From the NCBI RefSeq assembly GCF_004022705.2, contig NZ_RZOY02000004.1, positions 434,001 through 498,000 on the forward strand: a stretch of 64,000 nt of DNA, given 5' to 3'. The notes under the pieces were generated by a model. That model was not told the origin of the DNA. It worked only from the letters and a program-made list of their open reading frames with translations, and did no database searches. This stretch comes from Mesorhizobium sp. M2D.F.Ca.ET.226.01.1.1. GTDB lineage: Bacteria > Pseudomonadota > Alphaproteobacteria > Rhizobiales > Rhizobiaceae. Position numbers and translations under genes: made by a program. Of this stretch, positions 25,952-34,834 are shown one piece after another. How positions within the stretch are numbered: the stretch's first letter is position 1; the number at the start of each line of letters is the position of its first letter.

Positions 25952-26683
25952 TTGACCGATCTTTTGCCCCCGATCCAGACGACGGCCCGCGATGACGCGG
26001 TGCTGAAGGCGTTGGCGGGGTTCGTGCGGCAGGAGGCTCTGGGGCCGGGTGAAAAGCTGCCGACCGAGCGCATCCTGGCCGAGCGTCTCAAGGTCAGCCG
26101 CAATACGGTGCGCGAGGCCCTCACCCGCTGGGAGGGGCTCGGTCTGGTCGAGCGGCGCCAGGGGTCTGGCACCTATCTCAAAGCCGCCGTCTCGCCCGAC
26201 ATGCTGCACATGCCGCTGACACTCGCCGGCGGTAACGACTTCGCCGGCCTGATGGCGACGCTGGAGATCCGCCGCGCGCTGGAGGCGGAGGCGGCCGCGC
26301 TCTGCGCCATCCGTGCCGGCAAGGCCGAGCTCGCCGAGATAGAGCGCAAGCTCGACCTCATGGAGGAGGCCTTCCAGACCCGCGACGGCATGTCCTCGGA
26401 GGAGGACTGGGAGTTTCACCAGGCGGTGTTCCGCGCCTCCGGCAACCCGCTCTTCGAGCAGATCATCGCCGCCATGTACGAGATGTTCCACCGCTTCTGG
26501 GAACATCCGCTCGGCGTGCGCGATTTCGGCCATGCCAGCTTTCCCTATCACCGCACCATCTTCAATTGCATCGCCGCGCGCGACCCCGAAGGCGCCCGCA
26601 CCGAAGCGCTGAAGCTCATCGCCACCGTCGAGGACGATCTGAAGCGCGGCGCCGCCAACCTCAAACTTTCGGACCGCAGATGA
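25952..26683 (+). CDS. GntR family (FadR/FCD type) transcriptional regulator
   Basis: A 243-residue regulator. The N-terminal winged helix has GEKLPTERILAERLKVSRNTVREALTRWEGLGLVERRQGSGTYL (about residues 32-75). The C-terminal FCD domain has LEIRRALEAEAAALCA and the metal-ligand His residues in EFHQAVFRASGN and FPYHRTIFNCI. It starts with TTG at 25952 and ends in an ATGA overlap with the PLP enzyme at 26680, so the two are translationally coupled. It probably represses the PLP enzyme plus CUT1 importer that follow. Confidence 0.93.
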   Translation: MTDLLPPIQTTARDDAVLKALAGFVRQEALGPGEKLPTERILAERLKVSRNTVREALTRWEGLGLVERRQGSGTYLKAAVSPDMLHMPLTLAGGNDFAGLMATLEIRRALEAEAAALCAIRAGKAELAEIERKLDLMEEAFQTRDGMSSEEDWEFHQAVFRASGNPLFEQIIAAMYEMFHRFWEHPLGVRDFGHASFPYHRTIFNCIAARDPEGARTEALKLIATVEDDLKRGAANLKLSDRR

Positions 26684-27882
26684 ACGAGCAGCCCAACACT
26701 TTCGACCCGGCCTCCCTGGCCAGCGACTATCTCGGCGAGGCGGCGACGCTGCTGGCGCATGACGATCCGTTCCCCGGCGGCGCCGTGGTGCCGCCAATTT
26801 ACCAGACCTCGCTCTTCACCTTCGCCAACTATGCCGACATGGCCGACACCTTTGCCGGCAGAAGAAAGCAGCCGATCTATTCGCGCGGCGACAATCCGAC
26901 GGTGATGGAGTTCGAGGCGCGCGTGGCGGCGCTCGAAGGGGCCGAAGCCGCGCGCGGCTTCTCCAGCGGCATGGCGGCCATCAGCGCGACCGTCCTCGCC
27001 TTCGTCGGCGCCGGCGAGCGCATGGTCGTCGTGCGCAATTGCTATGGCGATGCCTACCGGCTGTTCGAGCGGCTGTTCCCGCGCCTTCATATCAAGGTCG
27101 ACTATGTCGACGGCTCCGATCCAGACGCGGTCGCCGCCGCACTTCCCGGCGCCAAGCTGCTCTACCTCGAAAGCCCGACCTCGATGATGTTCGAGCTGCA
27201 GGATATCGCGCATCTTGCCCGGCTGGCGAAGGAACAGGGCATCGTCACCACCATCGACAATTCCTGGGCCTCGCCGGTGTTCCAGAAGCCGATCACGCAT
27301 GGCGTCGACCTGGTCCTGCATTCGGCCTCGAAATATCTGAGCGGCCACAGCGACACCGTCGCCGGCGTGGTTGCGGGTTCGGCCGCCCACATCAAGCACA
27401 TCAACGAGCAGACTTATTCCCAGCTCGGCGGTAAGCTGTCGCCCTTTGAAGGCTGGCTGTTGCTGCGCGGCCTGCGCACGCTGCCGCTGCGCCTGCCGCA
27501 CCACATGAAGAGCGGACTCATCCTCGCCGAGCGGCTGAAGGCGCATGGCAAGGTCGAGCGCGTCAATCATCCCGCCTATTCCAACCATCCCGGCAAGAAG
27601 ACCTTAGCCGGCTATGCCGGGCTGTTCTCTTTCGAGGTTACCGAGGACGTCGACATCCCGGCTTTCGTCGATGCGCTGAAATTCTTCCGCATCGGTGTCA
27701 GCTGGGGCGGCCATGAAAGCCTGGTCGTGCCGGCAAAGGCCTCGCTCGAGCAGACGCCGGGCATCAATTCGATGGCGCGCTTCAGCGTCAGCCCCCGAAC
27801 CATCCGCTTCAATGTCGGATTGGAAAATGTCGAGGACCTCTGGGCCGACATCGCTCAGGCCTTCGACAAGTCAAAAAAATAA
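26680..27882 (+). CDS. PLP-dependent transsulfuration-family enzyme (cystathionine gamma-lyase/synthase-like)
   Basis: A 400-residue Cys/Met-metabolism PLP enzyme. It has PIYQTSLFTFANY, PIYSRGDNPTVMEFE, GFSSGMAAISA, TTIDNSWASPVFQKPITHGVDLVLHSASKYLSGHSD (the Lys of SASKYLSGH binds PLP), and a C-terminal SWGGHESLV motif. Members cleave or form C-S bonds at the gamma or beta carbon. It starts within the GntR stop (ATGA). Being in one operon with a sugar importer is odd for a cystathionine enzyme and suggests a special substrate. Confidence 0.92.
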   Translation: MNEQPNTFDPASLASDYLGEAATLLAHDDPFPGGAVVPPIYQTSLFTFANYADMADTFAGRRKQPIYSRGDNPTVMEFEARVAALEGAEAARGFSSGMAAISATVLAFVGAGERMVVVRNCYGDAYRLFERLFPRLHIKVDYVDGSDPDAVAAALPGAKLLYLESPTSMMFELQDIAHLARLAKEQGIVTTIDNSWASPVFQKPITHGVDLVLHSASKYLSGHSDTVAGVVAGSAAHIKHINEQTYSQLGGKLSPFEGWLLLRGLRTLPLRLPHHMKSGLILAERLKAHGKVERVNHPAYSNHPGKKTLAGYAGLFSFEVTEDVDIPAFVDALKFFRIGVSWGGHESLVVPAKASLEQTPGINSMARFSVSPRTIRFNVGLENVEDLWADIAQAFDKSKK

Positions 27883-27907
27883 ACGGATCAAAATGGGAGT
27901 CCTGAAG

Positions 27908-29185
27908 ATGAAAAGACTGACCTTCATGCTTGCCGCCGTTGCCGGCCTGGCGATCTCTGCCAGCGGTGCGCTGGCCGACACCACCATCAAGCTGGTCGAG
28001 GTCATCACCAGCCCGCCGCGCACCGAATTCCTGAACAAGCAGATCGCCGAATTCGAGAGCGCCAATCCCGGCATCAAGGTGGAGGTGGTCTCGCTGCCCT
28101 GGGGCCAGGCCTTCGAAAAGTTCCTCACCATGGTGCAGGCCGGCGACACGCCCGACGTCGTCGAGATGCCGGAACGCTGGATGGGTCTCTACGCCAATAA
28201 CGGCCAGCTCGAGGACCTCGGCCCCTATATGGCCAAGTGGGACGACGCCAAGACGCTCGGCGAGCGCGCCAAGCAGTTCGGCTCGACCGTCAACAACACC
28301 CAGTTCATGATCCCCTACGGTTATTATGTGAACGCGCTGTTCTGGAACAAGAAGCTGTTCAAGGAAGCTGGCCTCGATCGTCCGCCGGCAACGCTGGACG
28401 AGTTCGTCGACTTCTCCAAGAAGATCTCGGCCATCCCCGGCAAATATGGCTACTGCCTGCGCGGCGGCCCCGGCGCCTTCAACGGCATGCACATGTTCAT
28501 GAACATCGCCGACGGCAAGGGCGGCTACTTCACCGACGATGGCACCTCGACCATCAATGACGAGGGGTCGGTGAAAGGCCTGCAGATGCTGGCTGACATG
28601 TACAAGAACGGCCTGGCCCCAAAGGACGCCGTGAGCTGGGGCTTCAACGAAACGGTCACCGGTTTCTATTCCGGCACTTGCGCCATGCTAAACCAGGATC
28701 CCGACGCGCTGCTCGGCATCGCCGACAAGATGAGCGCCGACGATTTCGCCGTCGCGCCGCTTCCGGTGGGTCCGAGCGGCAAATCCTATCCGACGCTGGG
28801 CTATGCCGGCTGGGCGATGTTCGCCAACTCGCAGCACAAGGACGAGACCTGGAAGCTGATGGCGACGCTGCTGTCGCCCAAGGACAATCTGGAATGGGCC
28901 AAGGAAGTCGGTGTCATTCCGATCCACAACGGCGCCGACCAGGACGCGCATTTCAAGACCGAGCAGTTCAAGGGCTGGTTCACCGAACTCAGCGACAGCT
29001 CCAAATATGAAATGGTGACGCCGCCGACGCATCTGGAAAACCTTGGCAACTTCGTCGACCAGGTGGCCATCAAGAACTTCCAGGAAGTGCTGCTCGGCCA
29101 GAAGCCGGCCAAGCAGGTGGCCGACGAATGGGCCGCGTTCCTGACCAAGGAGCAGAAGGACTGGCTGGCCAAGAACAAGAAGTGA
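27908..29185 (+). CDS. CUT1-type ABC transporter, periplasmic binding protein
   Basis: A 425-residue family 1 solute-binding protein with signal peptide MKRLTFMLAAVAGLAISASGALA (cleavage near ALA-DTT). Landmarks include NKQIAEFESANPGIKVEVVSLPWGQAFEKFLTMVQAGDTPDVVEMPERW, and ATLLSPKDNLEWAKEVGVIPIH. Start 27908 is supported by GGGAG 8 bases upstream; an ATG at 27893 is less well placed. First gene of the second importer, 25 bp after the PLP enzyme. Ligand unknown. Confidence 0.93.
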   Translation: MKRLTFMLAAVAGLAISASGALADTTIKLVEVITSPPRTEFLNKQIAEFESANPGIKVEVVSLPWGQAFEKFLTMVQAGDTPDVVEMPERWMGLYANNGQLEDLGPYMAKWDDAKTLGERAKQFGSTVNNTQFMIPYGYYVNALFWNKKLFKEAGLDRPPATLDEFVDFSKKISAIPGKYGYCLRGGPGAFNGMHMFMNIADGKGGYFTDDGTSTINDEGSVKGLQMLADMYKNGLAPKDAVSWGFNETVTGFYSGTCAMLNQDPDALLGIADKMSADDFAVAPLPVGPSGKSYPTLGYAGWAMFANSQHKDETWKLMATLLSPKDNLEWAKEVGVIPIHNGADQDAHFKTEQFKGWFTELSDSSKYEMVTPPTHLENLGNFVDQVAIKNFQEVLLGQKPAKQVADEWAAFLTKEQKDWLAKNKK

Positions 29186-29208
29186 GCGCGGGCTCTCTTC
29201 CTTCTCCC

Positions 29209-29364
29209 CGTTCACGGGGAGAAGGTGGCCCGAAGGGCCGGATGAGGGGCAGCGCTGAGTTCTGAAAGCTAGCACCGCCCCTCATCTGCCTGCCCGTCCT
29301 TCGCAGCAGCAGCGCCGCTGCTACGGGGGAACCGGCACCTTCTCCCCGAAAACGAGGAGAAGGT
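29209..29364. repeat. RIME-like composite inverted repeat
   Basis: Between binding-protein and permease genes. CTTCTCCCCGTTCACGGGGA at 29211 on is itself a hairpin, followed by AGAAGGTGGCCCGAAGGGCC and GGATGAGGGGC. An inverted counterpart, GCCCCTCATC ... CCTTCTCCCCG...CGAGGAGAAGG, ends near 29364. This matches my recollection of Rhizobium-specific intergenic mosaic elements. It interrupts an operon, so it may modulate relative expression of the binding protein and permeases. Confidence 0.75.
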
Positions 29365-29406
29365 GGCTGTTGCCGCGCCGCCCCAATCGTCCAACGCGAG
29401 CACCGT

Positions 29407-30330
29407 ATGACCTACGCAGTGTCCGAAATCCAATCCGCCGCCCGGCCGCGAAAGCAACGGCTGAGCAAGGCTGCGATCGAGCCATGGCTTTATCTTTCGC
29501 CGGCTATCGTCCTCTTGGTCCTAGTGCTTCTGGTGCCGCTGATCATCGGCATCAGCTATTCCTTCCGCAAATTCTCGGCCTTCAAGTCGCAATATGTCGG
29601 CCTTGCTCAGTACCAGGCGATGCTTTCCGACCAGGTGCTCGGCCAGGCGCTGATCAACACGCTGTGGTGGACGGTCGCCAGCCTCTTCTTCCAGTTCTTC
29701 CTTGGGCTGGGTCTGGCCCTGCTGCTCGACAAACCTTTCTACGGCCGCAAGGTCGTGCAGGCCGTGGTGTTCCTGCCCTGGGCCGTGCCGTCCTTCCTCT
29801 CTGGCCTCACCTGGGCCTGGCTGTTCAACCCGATCATTGGACCGCTGCCGCACTGGCTGTTCGCGCTCGGGCTGAAGGCCGAGCCGACCAATGTGCTCTC
29901 CGACCCCGCCACCGCCATGTGGGGGCCGATCGTCGCCAACATCTGGTTCGGCATTCCCTTCTTCGCCATCACGCTGCTCGCGGCGCTGAAGTCGATCCCC
30001 TCCGAATTGCATGAGGCGGCGGCCATCGACGGCGCTTCGCCCTGGCAGCGCTTCACCAAGGTGACGCTGCCTTTCCTGGCGCCGACCATCGTCATCACCG
30101 TCATGCTGCGCACCATCTGGATCGCCACCTTCGCCGACCTCATCTTCGTCATGACCGAGGGCGGGCCTGCCGGCTCGACCAGCACTGTGCCGGTCTACAT
30201 CTATGTCAGCGCCTTCAAGTCGCTGGACAAAGGCTACGCCTCGGCGGTGGCAGTGCTGCTCCTGGTGCTGTTGATCGCCTATGCCATCGGCCTGATCGCC
30301 ATCCGCCGCACGCTGGTGAGGCACGTCTGA
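29407..30330 (+). CDS. CUT1-type ABC transporter permease (MalF-like)
   Basis: A 307-residue membrane permease. It has a hydrophilic N-terminus of about 25 residues, then PWLYLSPAIVLLVLVLLVPLIIGISYSF as first membrane segment. The EAA loop is EAAAIDGASPWQRF (about 200-213). It follows the repeat element by 42 bp and ends in a one-base TGATG overlap with the next permease. Confidence 0.93.
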   Translation: MTYAVSEIQSAARPRKQRLSKAAIEPWLYLSPAIVLLVLVLLVPLIIGISYSFRKFSAFKSQYVGLAQYQAMLSDQVLGQALINTLWWTVASLFFQFFLGLGLALLLDKPFYGRKVVQAVVFLPWAVPSFLSGLTWAWLFNPIIGPLPHWLFALGLKAEPTNVLSDPATAMWGPIVANIWFGIPFFAITLLAALKSIPSELHEAAAIDGASPWQRFTKVTLPFLAPTIVITVMLRTIWIATFADLIFVMTEGGPAGSTSTVPVYIYVSAFKSLDKGYASAVAVLLLVLLIAYAIGLIAIRRTLVRHV

Positions 30331-31178
30331 TGATCGCTGGTCGCTCCGTCTCCTCGCGCATTTTCGGCGGCATTGGGCTCTACGCGGCCATATCCGCTTA
30401 CGTGATCTTCGCGCTGTTTCCGATCTTCTGGACGCTGAAGATCTCGGTGACGCCCGAGCGTCTGCTCTATTCCGAGGGCATCACCTTCTGGCCGTCTGAG
30501 ACGACGCTCAAGAACTTCGCCACTGTGCTCGAAGCCTCCGACTTCCCGCGCTATTTCCTGAACAGCGTCATCGTCTCAGTGTCGACGGCCGCGTTTGTCA
30601 CCGTCATCGCCACGCTTGCCGGCTACGCCATGTCGCGCTTCACCTTCCGCGGCAAGGCGACGCTGGCGATCCTGCTGCTGCTCACCCAGACCTTCCCGCT
30701 GGTCATGGTCATCCCGCCAATCTACCGCATCATGGGCGATCTGGGCCTCACCAACAGCCTGATCGGCCTGATCATCATCTACACCGCCTTCAACACCGCC
30801 TTCGCCACCTTCCTCATGCAATCCTTCTTCGACGGCATTCCGAAGGACCTGGAGGAAGCCGCGATGATCGACGGCTGCACGCGCGCTCAAGCGATGCGCC
30901 GGGTCATCGTGCCGCTCACTCTGCCCGGCATGGGCGCGACACTCGGCTTCGTCTTCACCGCCGCCTGGAGCGAATTGCTGTTCGCGCTGATGCTCATCTC
31001 CAGCGACGAGCAGAAGACCTTTGCCGTCGGTCTGCTCACCTTCATCGGCAAGTTCGCCGTCGACTGGGGGCAGATGATGGCGGCCTCCATCCTGGCGCTG
31101 ATCCCGGTCTGCGTCTTCTTCGCCTTTCTGCAACGATATCTCGTCACCGGCCTCACCGCCGGCGCGGTCAAAGGATAA
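30330..31178 (+). CDS. CUT1-type ABC transporter permease (MalG-like)
   Basis: A 282-residue membrane permease with first segment LYAAISAYVIFALFPIFWTL, an EAA loop EAAMIDGCTRAQAM, and the typical end YLVTGLTAGAVKG. The start shares a base with the previous stop. It pairs with the 29407 permease. Confidence 0.93.
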   Translation: MIAGRSVSSRIFGGIGLYAAISAYVIFALFPIFWTLKISVTPERLLYSEGITFWPSETTLKNFATVLEASDFPRYFLNSVIVSVSTAAFVTVIATLAGYAMSRFTFRGKATLAILLLLTQTFPLVMVIPPIYRIMGDLGLTNSLIGLIIIYTAFNTAFATFLMQSFFDGIPKDLEEAAMIDGCTRAQAMRRVIVPLTLPGMGATLGFVFTAAWSELLFALMLISSDEQKTFAVGLLTFIGKFAVDWGQMMAASILALIPVCVFFAFLQRYLVTGLTAGAVKG

Positions 31179-31181
31179 AAG

Positions 31182-32249
31182 ATGGCTTCCGTCACGCTGC
31201 AAAATGTCGAAAAGGATTATGGCGCGCTGCGCATCCTGCACGGCGTCGATCTCGAGATCGCCGATGGCGAGTTCGTCGTCCTGGTCGGTCCGTCCGGCTG
31301 TGGCAAGTCCACGCTGCTGCGCATGATCGCCGGCCTCGAGGAGGTCACCGGCGGCCAGATCCATATCGGCGAGCGGCTGGTCAACGATGTGGCGCCCAAG
31401 GACCGCGACATCGCCATGGTGTTCCAGTCCTACGCGCTCTATCCGCATATGGATGTGTCTTCGAACATGGGCTTCAGCCTGATGCTGAAGAAAGCCGAGA
31501 AGACGACGATCGATGACCGCGTGGGCGCTGCCGCCAAGCGGCTTGGTCTCGACGCCTATCTCGGCCGCTTGCCGCGCCAGCTCTCCGGCGGCCAGCGCCA
31601 ACGCGTCGCCATGGGCCGCGCCATCGTGCGCGATCCGAAAGTCTTCCTGTTCGATGAGCCGCTCTCCAATCTCGACGCCAAATTGCGCGTCCATATGCGC
31701 GCCGAGATCAAGGCGCTGCACCAGCAGCTCAAGACCACGTCGGTCTATGTCACGCATGATCAGGTCGAGGCCATGACCATGGCCGACCGCATCGTCGTCA
31801 TGCATGACGGCTATGTCCAGCAGGTCGGCCATCCGCTGGAGCTCTACGACCGGCCTGCCAATACGTTCGTCGCCGGCTTCATCGGCTCGCCGGGCATGAA
31901 CTTTTTGCCGGCAAAGGTCGCCAAGGGTGGCAAGGTGGACGCGGTGCTTGCCGACGGCCAAAAGCTCAGGTTGCCGGACGGTTTGCCACTGAGCGATGAC
32001 GATGCGCTCACCATCGGGCTACGGCCCGAGCACATCAAGCTGGTCGACGACGGCGCACTGAAAGCCGAGGTCGAGGTGGTCGAGCCGCTCGGCCTGTCGA
32101 CGCAATTCTATGTCAAGCTGGCCAACCAGCAGATCTGCGTCTTCGTCATGGGCCGCAGCGACGTGAAGCCGGGCGACACGATTCGGCTGGCCGCCGATCC
32201 CGCGGCGCTGCATCTCTTCGATCCGGCGAGCGGAAACCGGATCGGTTAG
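31182..32249 (+). CDS. CUT1-type ABC transporter ATP-binding protein (UgpC/MalK family)
   Basis: A 355-residue ATPase: Walker A GPSGCGKST, signature LSGGQRQR, Walker B KVFLFDEPLSNLDA, switch VTHDQVEA, and C-terminal TOBE-like domain. It starts 3 bp after the permease stop. Its 3' end overlaps by 4 bp, tail to tail, the degraded peptide-ABC ATPase on minus, suggesting that a rearrangement brought the two together. Confidence 0.95.
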   Translation: MASVTLQNVEKDYGALRILHGVDLEIADGEFVVLVGPSGCGKSTLLRMIAGLEEVTGGQIHIGERLVNDVAPKDRDIAMVFQSYALYPHMDVSSNMGFSLMLKKAEKTTIDDRVGAAAKRLGLDAYLGRLPRQLSGGQRQRVAMGRAIVRDPKVFLFDEPLSNLDAKLRVHMRAEIKALHQQLKTTSVYVTHDQVEAMTMADRIVVMHDGYVQQVGHPLELYDRPANTFVAGFIGSPGMNFLPAKVAKGGKVDAVLADGQKLRLPDGLPLSDDDALTIGLRPEHIKLVDDGALKAEVEVVEPLGLSTQFYVKLANQQICVFVMGRSDVKPGDTIRLAADPAALHLFDPASGNRIG

Positions 32250-33319
32250 CTGGCCAGCAGCGCATCCGTTCGCCAGCAGGCGATCAGATGGCCGTCGCCT
32301 ACATCGGCGGCGGACGGTTCCGCTTCCCGGCATCCGGGCCGCGCCAAGGGACAGCGGCCGGCGAATGCGCACCCGCTATTAGAAGTGATCTCGGCCGCGG
32401 TCTCCGCTTGGACCGAAACTGCCGCAGCCTCGTCCGAAGACGCTGCCAGCAGCAGCTTCGTGTAGGGGTGGTTGGGTCCGTGAAAGACCTGTTCGGACGT
32501 GCCGGTCTCGACCAGCCGGCCGCGATAGAGCACGCCGATCCTGTCGGCCATGTAGCGCACCACCCTGAGGTCGTGGCTGATGAACAGATAGGTCGTGTCC
32601 CTGTCGCGCTGCAGGTCGTTGAGCAGGTTAAGTACCGTCGCCTGCACCGAGACGTCGAGCGCCGAGGTCGGCTCGTCCAGCACCACCACTTTCGGCGCGC
32701 CGGCGAAGGCTCGCGCGATCGTCGCCCTCTGCCGCTGGCCGCGGGACAATGAGCGTGGCGTCTGTTCTGCGGTCGTGTCGGCCAGCCGGACGGAGCGGAG
32801 CAGGTCGCCGACGCGGTTCTTCGCATCGATCCGACCAAGGCCGGCAAGCCGCCGCAGCGGCCGGCTGATGATCCGCCCGATCCGGTGGCGCGGGTTGAGC
32901 GTGCGGTCCGGCGACTGGAAGACCATTTGCACGTCGCGCCACTCGCCCTGTACGCGGCGTTCGGCGCGCGGCGCGACGGTCCTGCCGAACAGCTCGACGG
33001 ATCCTTGGCTCGGCGTCTGTAGCCCGGTGACGATCCTTGCCAGCGTCGATTTGCCGGAGCCGGATTCACCGATCAGGCCGAAGGTCTCGCCCTGCTCGAT
33101 GCTGAGGTCGACTTTGTGCAGCACCTCTTGGTCGCCAAAGGAATGACTGATGTTCTTGCAGGCGATGGCGACCTGCCCGCTTCTTTGGTCGGAATCTCTT
33201 TGATCGGGAGCAGCCGCGATCGCCTCGGGCCGACCGCGAACGGTCGCGCCGGTCTCGGCCAGTCGCCCGTCCCGCTTGGTGAAATTGAGCGCCGGAATCG
33301 AGGCGATCAGCGCCTGCCG
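32246..33319 (-). pseudogene. 5'-truncated fused peptide-type ABC ATPase (DppD-DppF-like, second half)
   Basis: What remains is the C-terminal tail of a first nucleotide-binding domain (QALIASIPALNFTKRDG near 33270-33316), a linker, and a complete second domain: Walker A GESGSGKST, signature SLSRGQRQR, Walker B VVVLDEPTSALD, switch FISHD, and the oligopeptide-type C-terminal Cys motif CAFAGRCPLARPGC. In intact fused ATPases a whole first domain precedes the QALIASIP tail. Upstream of about 33319 the frame continues only as antisense of a permease, so the gene lost its first half and promoter. Confidence 0.85.
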
Positions 33320-33987
33320 CGCATTGGTTCGGCACCGATCATCTCGGCCGCTATGTGCTCTCCCGGATCGTCGTCGGCTCGCGCGACATCCTTTTGGTGG
33401 CGCCGCTCGCGACATTGGGCGGTGTCGCCGCCGGCACCGTCATTGGTCTGGTGCTCGGCTATTTCGACGGCCTGGTCGATGCGATCGGCGCACGGCTGCT
33501 CGACACGATGATGGCCTTTCCGTTCATCGTGCTCGTCACCATGACGCTGGTCGCGCTCGGGCCCTCGAACCTCACCGTCATCCTGGTGATCGCCATTGCC
33601 TATGCGCCGCTGGTGGCAAGGACCGTGCGCGCCGCGGTGCGCGAGCAGAAGGAACGCGAATATGTCAGCGCCGCCCGTCTCGGCGGCGAGAATGCCTTCG
33701 CCATCATGGTGCTGGAGATCCTGCCCAACATCAGGGAGACGATCCTCATCGAGCTCGTCACAAGGCTGGGTTATGCCTTCTTCTCGATAGCTACGCTGAG
33801 CTTTCTCGGCCTCGGCATCCAGCCGTCCTCGGCCGACTGGGGCCTGGCGGTCGCCGAAGGCTATGGTTTCCTGACCGGCGGCAAATGGTGGGTCGTGGTG
33901 TTCAATTCAGTGGCGATCGTCTCGCTGGTCATGGCGACCAACCTCATCGCTCAAGGTGTCGGTGCCTTCGAGAATGTCGAGCGGTGA
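33320..33987 (+). pseudogene. 5'-truncated peptide-type ABC permease (DppC-like)
   Basis: Homology starts abruptly at HWFGTDHLGRYVLSR (33322), a motif that normally lies about 60-70 residues into DppC-type permeases, and runs to the normal C-terminus. The EAA-type loop is EYVSAARLGGENAFAIM and the ending FLGLGIQPSSADWG is typical. The first membrane segment and start are missing. The GTG at 33355 is only an in-frame codon inside the domain. The break abuts the truncated ATPase on minus within about 3 bp, so the two form one rearrangement junction. Confidence 0.85.
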
Positions 33988-34034
33988 ATTGCGGTTCTTG
34001 AGGGCCTCGCTCTAGACTCCTGTTGATTCGTCTA

Positions 34035-34083
34035 GAGCATGATCCCGAAAAGTGGGAACCGGTTTTCGGAAAAGATCATGCTC
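34035..34083. repeat. dispersed palindrome, GAGCATGATC arms
   Basis: GAGCATGATC (34035-34044) pairs with GATCATGCTC (34074-34083) around CCGAAAAGTGGGAACCGGTT. This is a common Mesorhizobium/Rhizobiales intergenic palindrome (recalled). It is part of a two-hairpin block in front of the membrane-protein gene. Confidence 0.8.
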
Positions 34084-34093
34084 CTACAGAGAA

Positions 34094-34136
34094 CTGGATC
34101 AGGATGGCGTTTCAACGAAACGCCATCCTGATCCAG
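34094..34136. repeat. 20-bp-arm perfect palindrome
   Basis: Left arm 34094-34113, loop AAC, right arm 34117-34136, with core GGATGGCGTTTC. It ends 12 bases before the start of the membrane-protein gene, so a transcript starting upstream would carry this hairpin right before the ribosome site. Confidence 0.85.
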
Positions 34137-34148
34137 ACAGGAAAAGGC

Positions 34149-34634
34149 ATGAGCAAGGCCCTCGGCACATTCTCACTGGTCACCGTTTTGAGCGCCTTGC
34201 TGATGGCGCTGTCATTGGCCGTGGCGAGGCACGGATACCCCTACGGCGCGTTCGGCGTGAAGCGCCTCGACGGCGTCGCCGACGCCGGCTCCTTCCTGGC
34301 CATCGCCGCCATCTACTTCTTCGGCGCGATGCTGATGATGATCCTGCCGATCCGCGCCGCCGGCATCGTGCTCACCCACGCCGCCGACGCGGTGTTCTGG
34401 GCGACGATCATGCTGTTCGCGACGATTGTCGGTTCGCTCGTCGCCAGATGGGCGTTCGGCCAGCATGAGGTGCTTTGGGCGCTTTTCAACTGGCGTTTCC
34501 TGTTCGTGGCAGTGATCGTGGCGGCGCATCTCACCATGAACGAGCTGCGCCGCAACATCCTGCTCAGAAGCCTGTTCTTCGTCATCTTCGGCGCGGTCAC
34601 GCTCGCCTGCCTGTTCTGGTCGTTTTCGGCCTGA
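34149..34634 (+). CDS. predicted integral membrane protein, unknown family
   Basis: A 161-residue very hydrophobic protein with four to five likely membrane helices (about residues 7-27, 48-67, 75-97, 109-129, 138-158). No catalytic motif is visible. ATG at 34149 is preceded by AGGAAAAGG; the ORF extends upstream only through the palindromic repeats. It is bracketed on both sides by repeat blocks and has no obvious operon partner. I do not recognise the family. Confidence 0.7.
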   Translation: MSKALGTFSLVTVLSALLMALSLAVARHGYPYGAFGVKRLDGVADAGSFLAIAAIYFFGAMLMMILPIRAAGIVLTHAADAVFWATIMLFATIVGSLVARWAFGQHEVLWALFNWRFLFVAVIVAAHLTMNELRRNILLRSLFFVIFGAVTLACLFWSFSA

Positions 34635-34730
34635 GCAATTCCAGGAAAAGTGCGCAGCGGTTTTCCGTCCGGAATTGCATCAAACAAGGGGATAGAGCGG
34701 TTCGCCGTTTCCCTGAAACGAGAACGCTCT
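34635..34730. repeat. composite palindromic repeat block
   Basis: GCAATTCC (34635-34642) pairs with GGAATTGC (34671-34678). A second nested hairpin follows: AGAGCG (34694-34699) with CGCTCT (34725-34730) enclosing GTTTC-CCT-GAAAC (34707-34719). Same two-part architecture as 36276-36395. Confidence 0.75.
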
Positions 34731-34834
34731 AGGTTTAAGATCGCGGGTAGACCTCCTCCCGGACAATGACTATATCATTTGTCTGACAATTGACCGGCCG
34801 ATGGCCGCCGCGACCCAAAACTCAAGGAAACAAG

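Noticed and set aside
33276..34001. 241-codon plus-strand frame overlapping the permease fragment
   Set aside because: It is a shadow in another frame, Arg-rich, without motif; the real homology is in the 33322-33987 frame.
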